Assembly: GCA_045536915.1 (NCBI GenBank)
Contig: JAZSOL010000211.1
Location: 1-28,145 of the forward strand
Source: RGIG1828 sp045536915
GTDB lineage: Bacteria; Bacillota; Clostridia; UMGS1810
Direction of reading: 5' to 3'
Length of the DNA stretch: 28,145 nt
Both the position numbers and the translations under genes were made by a program. The first letter of the stretch is position 1, and every line of letters starts with the position of its first letter. Under the pieces are notes generated by a model that worked only from the letters and a program-made list of their open reading frames with translations, did not search any database and was not told the DNA's origin. Below are positions 22,061-28,145 of the stretch, in pieces.

Positions 22061-22104
22061 CTATATGCAGTCTGATTTGAATTCATAAGAAAGGAGAAGT
22101 GCAA

Positions 22105-23445
22105 ATGGAGCTTAAAAAGCTTTCGCACATCATGAAAACTCACGGCATAATTGGTGCCGGCGGTGCGGGATTTCCGTCATATGCCAAGCTTAACGCCGAT
22201 GCCGATACAATAATATTAAACTGCGCTGAGTGTGAACCGCTTTTCAAACTTCACCGTCAGCTTCTCGCTAACTATACATTTGAGATTCTGACCGCCCTTT
22301 CCGAAGTCAAACAGGCGGTCGGTGCCAAAAGAGTGCTGATAGCACTCAAGCCGTCCTATAAAGAGGCAATAGATAAGGTGAAATACTATCTTCCGTCGTT
22401 TGATGGATTTGAAATTTCTCTTCTTCCTTCAATATATCCGGTAGGAGATGAAATCATACTTATCTATGAAACCACGGGAAGAGTGGTTAAACCGGGAAAA
22501 CTTCCGATTACCGAGGGAGTGATTGTGTATAATGTTGAAACAATGCTCAACACCTACTATGCAATTAAAGAAGATAAAAATGTTACTTCAAAATATATAA
22601 CTGTCACGGGTGAAATTAAAAACCCCGGCACGTTCAAAGTCCCTGTGGGCATAACAGTGAAAGAAGCTGTTGCTCTCACCGGCGGAGAAAAAATCAAGGA
22701 TGCAATGTATCTGGGCGGAGGTCTTATGACCGGAAATATTGTTCAGCCCGATGACGTTGTAACGAAAAAACTTAATGCAATTTTGGTTTTACCTAAAAAT
22801 CATCCGATAATTCAAAAGAGACTTTCAAATCCCACAATAAATATTCATCGTGCAATGAGCAGTTGTTGTCAGTGTAGGTCGTGTACGGATTTGTGTTCAA
22901 GAAATCTTCTCGGATATCCAATAGAGCCGCATCTTTTTATGAGAGCGGTTTCAAAAGGAATGAGTTCCGACACGGAAGCAGTTTTAAATAGTGCATACTG
23001 TTCATCGTGCGGACTTTGTGAAATGTTTTCATGTCCTCAGGATTTGTCGCCGAGGTCGCTGATTTCTGCATTCAAGGCAGAGCTTCGCAAAAACAATGTT
23101 CCGCCTCCGGCTGAGCCGAAATTCTCAGGCGTGAGTGAGGACCGGGAATATAAAAAGGTTAGTATGAAAAGACTTCGTTCAAGACTCGGGGTAACAGGTT
23201 ACTACGTACCCGCAACTCTTGATGAAAAAGAAGTAAAATACGATACAGTTAAAATTATGATGAATCAACACATTGGTCCTCCGGCAAAGATTTGCGTTAA
23301 GGTGGGGGATAAGGTTAAAGAAGGCGACGTTGTGGGAACAACTGCCGATAAACTCGGAAGCGACGCTCACAGTTCGGTTAACGGAACGGTTTTAGCTGTA
23401 AATGATATGTATGTAATAATAAAAAGGGAGGATAATCATAAATGA
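22105..23445 (+). CDS. pduS: PduS-like RnfC-related iron-sulfur flavoprotein
   Basis: In cobalamin-dependent Pdu systems PduS reduces cobalamin; here, with a glycyl radical dehydratase, it more likely moves electrons from NADH across or at the shell with PduT. 446 residues: N-terminal FMN/NADH domain (GIIGAGGAGFPSYAKL, NCAECEP), SLBB-like region (PGTFKVPVGITVKEAVALTG), two [4Fe-4S] motifs (CCQCRSCTDLCSRN and CSSCGLCEMFSCP), and a C-terminal barrel-sandwich domain (QHIGPPAKICVKVGDKV). That last domain is N-terminal in the RnfC of this window, so order is permuted. ATG 22105 with AAGGAG at 8 bases; overlaps pduT by 4 bases. Confidence 0.93.
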   Translation: MELKKLSHIMKTHGIIGAGGAGFPSYAKLNADADTIILNCAECEPLFKLHRQLLANYTFEILTALSEVKQAVGAKRVLIALKPSYKEAIDKVKYYLPSFDGFEISLLPSIYPVGDEIILIYETTGRVVKPGKLPITEGVIVYNVETMLNTYYAIKEDKNVTSKYITVTGEIKNPGTFKVPVGITVKEAVALTGGEKIKDAMYLGGGLMTGNIVQPDDVVTKKLNAILVLPKNHPIIQKRLSNPTINIHRAMSSCCQCRSCTDLCSRNLLGYPIEPHLFMRAVSKGMSSDTEAVLNSAYCSSCGLCEMFSCPQDLSPRSLISAFKAELRKNNVPPPAEPKFSGVSEDREYKKVSMKRLRSRLGVTGYYVPATLDEKEVKYDTVKIMMNQHIGPPAKICVKVGDKVKEGDVVGTTADKLGSDAHSSVNGTVLAVNDMYVIIKREDNHK

Positions 23446-23990
23446 GTAAAGCGCTTGCAATGGTAGAATACCTCACAGTGTCTACCGGTATCACAGCGGC
23501 AGATACGATGGTTAAAACCGCTGACGTAAAGCTTATTGAAGCTCACGTTGTGTGTCCGGGAAAATATATTGCTCTGATAGAAGGAGAGCTCAGCGCTGTT
23601 CAGGCGGCAGTTGACAGTGCAAAGGCAAATAATCCCGCAAAACTTGTGGATTCCTTTGTTCTTGGTAATCCGGATGATTCAATCTTCCCTGCAATCTACG
23701 GAAGCGTGGAGATTGAAAATCCGCGTGCGCTCGGAGTTTTGGAAACCTACAGTGCCGCTTCAATAATAGTTGCCGCAGACATCGCATCCAAAACAGCAGA
23801 TGTTCAGCTTGTTGAACTAAGAATTGCCAAAGGAATGTGCGGTAAGTCATATATGCTTATAACGGGTGAGGTTGCAGCGGTTAGTGCTTCGATTGAAACC
23901 GTTAAATCAAGAATAAAAGAAACATCCATGTATCTGGATAGCTCGGTTATTGCAAATCCCGATAAGATGACATGGCAAAATATTATGTAA
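23442..23990 (+). CDS. pduT: PduT-type BMC-T trimer with iron-sulfur pore Cys
   Basis: Tandem-BMC shell protein. 182 residues with two domains (about 1-90 and 95-182; second begins ALGVLETYSAASIIVAADIA). Cys38 in VVCPGKY is at the position where PduT of Salmonella/Citrobacter holds a [4Fe-4S] cluster at the trimer axis, so electron transfer through the shell is plausible. The ATG overlaps the PduS-type stop (ATGA), which supports their partnership, known for Pdu systems. Confidence 0.93.
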   Translation: MSKALAMVEYLTVSTGITAADTMVKTADVKLIEAHVVCPGKYIALIEGELSAVQAAVDSAKANNPAKLVDSFVLGNPDDSIFPAIYGSVEIENPRALGVLETYSAASIIVAADIASKTADVQLVELRIAKGMCGKSYMLITGEVAAVSASIETVKSRIKETSMYLDSSVIANPDKMTWQNIM

Positions 23991-24009
23991 GAGGAAAGGA
24001 AGAAAACAT

Positions 24010-25398
24010 ATGTTGGATGAAAAATATATAAGTCATATAGTAGAAAGTGTTATCAAAAATATCAATTCCGAATCTTCCGGTTCTAATCAGCACGGCGTTT
24101 TCGACACAATGGAAGAGGCTTTGGAAGCAGTAAAAAAGGCTTATAAGCTTTTCAGAGGATATTCGGTTGCTCAAAGAGAGAAAATGATTTCCAACATCCG
24201 CCGCCTCACTCTTGAAGAAGCTGAGACAATGGCAGTTATGGGTGTTCAGGAAACCGGAATGGGCAGAGTGAGCGATAAAATAATAAAACATCAGCTTGTT
24301 GCCAATAAAACTCCCGGAACAGAAGACCTTAACCCCACTGTTAAAACCGGTGACGACGGTCTTACTCTTATTGAAATGGCACCTTTTGGTATAATCGGAA
24401 GTATTACACCTTCCACCAACCCCAGTGAAACTGTTATCTGCAACACAATGGGTATGATAGCCGGCGGAAATGCGGTAGTTTTTAATCCTCATCCTAATGC
24501 GGCAAAGGTTGCAAACTACGCAGTTGACCTTGTAAACCGTGCAATATTAGAAGCCGGTGGACCTGAAAATCTTGTAGTTTCCGTTAAAAAACCAACAATG
24601 GATTCATCCAAGATGATGATGCAGTGTCCTGATGTTAAAATGCTTGTTGCAACAGGCGGTCCCGGTGTTGTAAGAACACTTCTTTCCTCCGGTAAAAAAG
24701 CAATCGGCGCCGGCGCGGGAAATCCCCCTGTTATTGTTGATGACACAGCGGATATCAAAAAAGCCGCTATCGACATCGTAAATGGTGCAAGCTTCGATAA
24801 TAATCTTCCCTGCATCGCTGAAAAAGAATGCTTCGCATTCTCAAACATTGCAGATGAACTCATAAAGAATATGACTGAAAACGGTGCATATCTCTTAAAG
24901 GGTGAAATGATAGATAAACTCGTTAAAATTGCTCTCGTTGAAAAAGACGGCAAATATGATATAAATAAAAAATGGGTAGGAAAGGATGCGTCTCTTTTCT
25001 TAAAAGAACTCGGAATTAATGCCGACCCAAGACTTATCATTTGTGAAACAAGTGAAAACCATCCTTTTGTTCAGGTTGAAATGATGATGCCGATTTTGGC
25101 AATCGTTAGAGTTTCCAACATAGAAGAAGCAATCGATATGGCCGTTAAGGCAGAACACGGATGCCGTCACTCGGCTCATATCCATTCCAAAAATGTTGAT
25201 CGTTTAACAGCTTTTGCAAGAGCAGTTGAAACAACCATTTTTGTTAAAAATGCTCCTTCCTATGCAGGAATCGGTGCAGGTGGCGAAGGCTACACAACAT
25301 TTACCATCGCAGGTCCCACAGGTGAAGGCTTAACTGCGGCTCATTCGTTTACCCGTCAGAGAAGATGTGTTATGGCTGACGGACTCCACATTGTTTGA
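24010..25398 (+). CDS. pduP: CoA-acylating propionaldehyde dehydrogenase
   Basis: Oxidises propanal to propionyl-CoA with NAD+. 462 residues. The first ~18 (MLDEKYISHIVESVIKNI) form the amphipathic encapsulation helix, joined by a Ser-rich linker to the aldehyde dehydrogenase domain. Catalytic Cys268 lies in DNNLPCIAEKE; TPSTNPSETVICNT is the conserved substrate-channel/cofactor block and GAGAGNPPVIVDDTADI another. ATG with AAAGGAAG 8 bases upstream. The product goes to PduL for CoA recovery, and the NADH is reoxidised by the alcohol dehydrogenase. Confidence 0.95.
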   Translation: MLDEKYISHIVESVIKNINSESSGSNQHGVFDTMEEALEAVKKAYKLFRGYSVAQREKMISNIRRLTLEEAETMAVMGVQETGMGRVSDKIIKHQLVANKTPGTEDLNPTVKTGDDGLTLIEMAPFGIIGSITPSTNPSETVICNTMGMIAGGNAVVFNPHPNAAKVANYAVDLVNRAILEAGGPENLVVSVKKPTMDSSKMMMQCPDVKMLVATGGPGVVRTLLSSGKKAIGAGAGNPPVIVDDTADIKKAAIDIVNGASFDNNLPCIAEKECFAFSNIADELIKNMTENGAYLLKGEMIDKLVKIALVEKDGKYDINKKWVGKDASLFLKELGINADPRLIICETSENHPFVQVEMMMPILAIVRVSNIEEAIDMAVKAEHGCRHSAHIHSKNVDRLTAFARAVETTIFVKNAPSYAGIGAGGEGYTTFTIAGPTGEGLTAAHSFTRQRRCVMADGLHIV

Positions 25399-25420
25399 TA
25401 ATTAATTGATGAGGTGACTT

Positions 25421-25777
25421 ATGAAAGCACTTGGAATGATAGAAGTATACAGTTTTTCAGCGGCAGTTTTCGCCGCTGACGTTGCGGCAAAAGCTGCAGA
25501 TGTTAAAATAATAGCTTTCGACCGTAATCGTCCGTTTGCTCCCGATGCTCCGGCTCCTCTTATTATGGAGGTTAAAATGGAAGGCGAGGTTGCGGCGGTT
25601 GAAGCGGCACTTGATGCGGCAGTAAGCTATGCTAAATCCAAAGGAAAATACATTATCCATCACATAATTCCCCGTCCTGCCGAAACGGTTGAAAAAATGG
25701 CATATCTGATGGATATCAATAAGGATAAATTCAATAAAAAGCTTCCCAAAAGCTTTTTAGGTAAGGAGGAAGACTAA
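25421..25777 (+). CDS. BMC-H shell protein with a long proline-rich pore loop
   Basis: 118 residues. Starts as a normal BMC-H (MKALGMIEVYSFSAAVFAAD), but where the main paralogue has TEKIGSG before strand 3, this one has FDRNRPFAPDAPAPLIMEVK, about eight residues longer, at the region lining the central pore. The C-terminus is also extended past the usual end (PRPAETVEKM) by about 25 mostly basic residues (NKDKFNKKLPKSFLG). Both changes suggest a specialised facet with an altered pore. GAGGTG upstream of ATG; its stop overlaps the next ATG by one base. Confidence 0.88.
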   Translation: MKALGMIEVYSFSAAVFAADVAAKAADVKIIAFDRNRPFAPDAPAPLIMEVKMEGEVAAVEAALDAAVSYAKSKGKYIIHHIIPRPAETVEKMAYLMDINKDKFNKKLPKSFLGKEED

Positions 25778-26049
25778 TGACAGAAGCAATAGGACTTTTG
25801 GAAGTTCAGGGGCTTGTTGCCTCCATAAACGGACTCGATATTATGCTTAAAACTGCAGATGTACGTCTTATCCACACAGAAAAAAGACTCGGCGGAAGAC
25901 TTGTTACAATAGTAATTGCAGGAAGCGTGTCGGCTGTTCAGTCTTCAATCGAAGCCGGAATTCATGCGGCAGAAACCCTCGGTACGGTATATGGATACGA
26001 AGTTATCCCGAATCCTCACTCTGAGGTGAGAAAGTTTTTTGATATGTAA
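25777..26049 (+). CDS. BMC-H shell protein (third hexamer paralogue)
   Basis: 90 residues, single BMC domain: TEAIGLLEVQGLVASINGLD, LKTADVRLIHTEKRLGGRL and YEVIPNPHSEVRKFF. The pore loop reads EKRLGGR in place of EKIGSG, giving a more basic pore surface than the 21379-21657 paralogue. Translationally coupled to the preceding shell gene (TAATGA). A minor facet variant is likely. Confidence 0.92.
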   Translation: MTEAIGLLEVQGLVASINGLDIMLKTADVRLIHTEKRLGGRLVTIVIAGSVSAVQSSIEAGIHAAETLGTVYGYEVIPNPHSEVRKFFDM

Positions 26050-26081
26050 TAACTGCGCTTATATGAAAGGCGGTAAGAATT

Positions 26082-26729
26082 TTGTATAGTGAAGATAAAA
26101 TCCGCGAAGCAATCTCAAAAGTTGTTTCAGAAATGAAAGAAGATATTCACGAAGTAAACGGTGAAATAAAAGTTGGTGTGTCTCAGCGCCATGTCCACCT
26201 TTCGCAAAAAGACCTTGAAACTCTTTTTGGAAAAGGCTATGAGCTTACGGTAAAAAAATATCTTATGGGCAGAGAATATGCCTCTGAGGAGTTTGTAACT
26301 CTCGTTGGGCCATCTCTCAAAGCCATAGAAAAGGTGAGAGTTCTCGGTCCTGTGAGAAAAGATACTCAGGTTGAAATTTCCCGTACGGATACATTTGCTT
26401 TAAAGGTAAGTCCTCCGGTACGTCCGTCAGGTCAGATTGAGGGAAGCGAACGTCTCGTCCTTGTAGGACCTAAGGGAAGTGTGTATCTTAAGGAAGGTGT
26501 TATAATCGCCAACCGCCATATTCATCTCACTCCTGAATATGCTTTAAAGCACGGTATTAAAGATAATGATTACGTTGATGTGGAGATTGAAGGAATTAAA
26601 CCGACTCGTTTTTATGATGTTCAGGTAAGAGTAAGAGATGATTTCAATGTTGAAATGCACATAGATACTGACGATGCAAACTCAGCCGGACTTAAAAACG
26701 GCGCAAGAGTAAGAATAATAAATAAGTAA
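26082..26729 (+). CDS. pduL: PduL-type phosphate propanoyltransferase
   Basis: Converts propionyl-CoA and phosphate to propionyl-phosphate, freeing CoA inside the compartment. 215 residues: N-terminal helix MYSEDKIREAISKVVSEMK (encapsulation type), then two PduL repeats with zinc His in QRHVHLS (H37, H39) and NRHIHLT, and a fifth His in VEMHIDTDDAN. Start is TTG at 26082 with AAAGGCGG upstream; there is no ATG before the conserved domain. Energy recovery would need an acetate/propionate kinase, not seen here. Confidence 0.95.
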   Translation: MYSEDKIREAISKVVSEMKEDIHEVNGEIKVGVSQRHVHLSQKDLETLFGKGYELTVKKYLMGREYASEEFVTLVGPSLKAIEKVRVLGPVRKDTQVEISRTDTFALKVSPPVRPSGQIEGSERLVLVGPKGSVYLKEGVIIANRHIHLTPEYALKHGIKDNDYVDVEIEGIKPTRFYDVQVRVRDDFNVEMHIDTDDANSAGLKNGARVRIINK

Positions 26730-26749
26730 ATAACTTGCGGAGGTGTGTT

Positions 26750-27511
26750 ATGCTTGCTCCTGAAAGACATAAATATATTCTTGATACACTCGAGCAAACA
26801 GGTGCTGTAATGGTCAGCAAACTTGCTCAGTCTCTTGATGTTACCGAGGAAACAATCCGTCGCGACCTTGAAAAGCTTGAAGCAAGAGATGCTCTTGTCA
26901 GAACTCACGGCGGTGCAGTTCCCGTTGAAGAATCAGCATATGATTTGTCGCTTGAAAAAAGAAAATCAACGAATATTGAAGCTAAGCAGAATATTGCCAG
27001 GCTTGCGTCAATGCACGTTGTTCCCGGTGACACTATTTTTCTTGATGCATCCACAACAACCTATTTTCTTGCAAATGAACTGAAAACCAAAAAAAATATC
27101 ACGGTCATAACAAACTCTCTTAGAGTTATTGCTCTTCTTGCAGGCTGTGAGCACATAAAACTTATATCGGTTGGCGGAATAGTGAGTCCGAATCTGTCGT
27201 TTGTAGGCTCGCTTGCCGAAAACACGATTAAAGAGCAGTATTTTGCCAATAAGATGTTTTTTTCGGCAAAAGGTATAACCGAAGAAATTGGTATACTTGA
27301 AAGCAATGAGCAGGAATGTGGTATTAAGCAGAATATGCTTAAAAATGCAAAAAGAAAATATTTTCTCTGTGACAGTGCAAAAATAGGCAGGGTAGGTTTT
27401 GCAAAGCTTGCCAGACTATCTGATATAGATTATTTTTTCACTGATGCAGATTTAACAGAAGAATTCACACAACTTCTTGAAGATAATGCTGTTAAAATAA
27501 TAAAAGAATGA
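26750..27511 (+). CDS. DeoR-family transcriptional regulator
   Basis: Likely repressor of this operon, responding to a sugar phosphate. 253 residues: N-terminal winged helix-turn-helix (about 3-58, KYILDTLEQTGAVMVSKLAQ, then DVTEETIRRDLEKLEARD and RTHGGAVP) and a C-terminal isomerase-like effector domain with DASTTTYFLANEL and TNSLRV, the sugar-phosphate-binding blocks of the family. ATG at 26750 with GGAGG 8 bases upstream; the frame to 26735 starts within the ribosome site. It is 20 bases after pduL and 15 before the kinase, so autoregulated within the operon. Rhamnulose- or fuculose-1-P is the plausible inducer (inference). Confidence 0.92.
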   Translation: MLAPERHKYILDTLEQTGAVMVSKLAQSLDVTEETIRRDLEKLEARDALVRTHGGAVPVEESAYDLSLEKRKSTNIEAKQNIARLASMHVVPGDTIFLDASTTTYFLANELKTKKNITVITNSLRVIALLAGCEHIKLISVGGIVSPNLSFVGSLAENTIKEQYFANKMFFSAKGITEEIGILESNEQECGIKQNMLKNAKRKYFLCDSAKIGRVGFAKLARLSDIDYFFTDADLTEEFTQLLEDNAVKIIKE

Positions 27512-27526
27512 AAGGATTGATTATCC

Positions 27527-28145
27527 ATGAAAAAAGTACTTGCTTTTGACCTCGGTGCATCAAGCGGAAGAGCAATAATTGCCACCTATGATGCCGGAAA
27601 AATCACTCTCGAAGAGGTTCATCGCTTTGCCAACAATGGTGTAAATGTTAGAAATACCTTCTACTGGGATATTCTTTATTTATTTGACCAGATTAAGCAG
27701 GGGATAGTAAATGCACGTTTGGCAGGTGGTTTTGATTCTATCGGTATCGACACATGGGGTGTTGATTTCGGTCTTGTTGATGAATGTGGAGATTTAATAG
27801 GTAATCCTGTTCACTACCGTGATTCAAGAACCGATAACATTCCTGAAGAAGTCTTTAAAGAAATTTCAAAGGATGAGCTTTACGGAAAAACAGGAATTCA
27901 AATTCTCAATTTCAACACAATTTTCCAGCTTTATTATCTTGCAAAATACAAATCCGATATGCTAAAAAAAGCTGATAAATTCCTCTTTATTCCCGATCTT
28001 TTGAACTATTTTCTCACAGGTGTGAAAAAGAGCGAATATACAATTGCTTCAACATCTCAGCTCTTAAATCCCGAAAAACGCACATGGGATAAAGAGCTTA
28101 TGACAGAGCTAGGCATTCCCACAGATATTCTCTGTGACATCATAA
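27527..28145 (+). CDS. rhaB: Rhamnulokinase (3' end cut by window edge)
   Basis: FGGY-family kinase making L-rhamnulose-1-phosphate. 206 residues are visible of the usual ~480. It opens MKKVLAFDLGASSGRAIIAT, the ATP-phosphate loop with the GASSGR typical of RhaB rather than FucK; IGIDTWGVDFGLVDECG and HYRDSR follow as in RhaB. Start ATG at 27527 with AAAGGA 10 bases upstream. It is the last gene seen; a rhamnose isomerase or transporter probably lies beyond. RhaB-like enzymes can be labelled fuculokinase on weak evidence, so fuculose remains a possible second substrate. Confidence 0.88.
   Translation, partial: MKKVLAFDLGASSGRAIIATYDAGKITLEEVHRFANNGVNVRNTFYWDILYLFDQIKQGIVNARLAGGFDSIGIDTWGVDFGLVDECGDLIGNPVHYRDSRTDNIPEEVFKEISKDELYGKTGIQILNFNTIFQLYYLAKYKSDMLKKADKFLFIPDLLNYFLTGVKKSEYTIASTSQLLNPEKRTWDKELMTELGIPTDILCDII

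Noticed and set aside
22105..23990. PduS/PduT pair as evidence of a B12-dependent Pdu system
   Set aside because: No PduCDE, reactivase or adenosyltransferase is present; the dehydratase is a glycyl radical enzyme.
23983..24492. 169-codon minus-strand open frame across the start of pduP
   Set aside because: Shadow of the PduP coding frame; no ribosome site and no family resemblance.
24516..25040. 174-codon minus-strand open frame inside pduP
   Set aside because: Antisense shadow; Ser/Phe-rich translation typical of reverse reading of a real gene.
1..28145. CRISPR arrays, transposases, integrases, tRNA or rRNA genes
   Set aside because: No repeat-spacer pattern, transposase frame or RNA gene was recognised by reading; a covariance-model scan was not possible.

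Overview
The window is AT-rich DNA from an anaerobic low-GC Gram-positive bacterium, most likely a gut-type member of the Clostridia. The evidence is the ndoAI/ndoA (mazEF) toxin-antitoxin pair beside a GerS/YdcC-like lipoprotein, a clostridial-order rnfCDGEAB operon, a multidomain flavodiiron protein, DUF421/DUF4363 genes and a glycyl-radical-enzyme microcompartment. Strong Shine-Dalgarno sites, textbook -35/-10 promoters with 17-bp spacers and frequent TTG starts fit this. Genus cannot be read from the sequence alone.

Left part (1-5803): on the minus strand a DUF6106-like membrane protein, an NAD(P)H-hydrate dehydratase and a lipoprotein form one unit, followed by an antitoxin/MazF pair with its own promoter; mazF runs off the window edge. 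The alanine racemase gene usually found between the lipoprotein and the antitoxin is absent. A minus-strand exported polysaccharide deacetylase diverges from a plus-strand flavodiiron-flavin reductase-rubredoxin fusion (O2/NO detoxification), which ends in a bidirectional terminator.

Middle (5828-14405): a minus-strand unit pncB-rnfC-D-G-E-A-B couples a nicotinate-salvage gene to the Rnf ferredoxin:NAD oxidoreductase, an ion-pumping membrane complex. Upstream lie a 90-residue unknown gene and a hairpin. Divergently there are DUF421 and DUF4363 genes and a LOG-family nucleotide hydrolase with its own promoter and terminator.

Right part (14464-28145): a plus-strand bacterial microcompartment (BMC) operon for deoxysugar use, of the glycyl-radical type known for fucose/rhamnose breakdown (GRM5-like). 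A class II aldolase splits rhamnulose-1-P/fuculose-1-P to lactaldehyde and DHAP. Lactaldehyde is reduced to 1,2-propanediol, the glycyl radical diol dehydratase makes propanal, and PduP, an alcohol dehydrogenase and PduL turn propanal into propionyl-CoA/propionyl-P and propanol. Shell genes are three BMC-H, one PduU-type, one PduT-type trimer and one EutN-type pentamer. A DeoR-family regulator and a rhamnulokinase (cut by the window end) close the operon. Two sigma-A-type promoters share a 13-base element in opposite orientation, and a strong hairpin plus T-tract sits between the main BMC-H gene and the vertex gene, probably tuning shell stoichiometry. Aldolase, PduO-like protein, alcohol dehydrogenase, PduP and PduL each carry a putative encapsulation helix; the dehydratase does not.

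I saw no CRISPR array, insertion sequence, rRNA or tRNA gene. No stretch over 300 bases lacks a gene; the longest gap (602-816) holds only the antitoxin promoter and a weak palindrome. The system as a whole is a known type; the unusual points are in its details, listed under findings.
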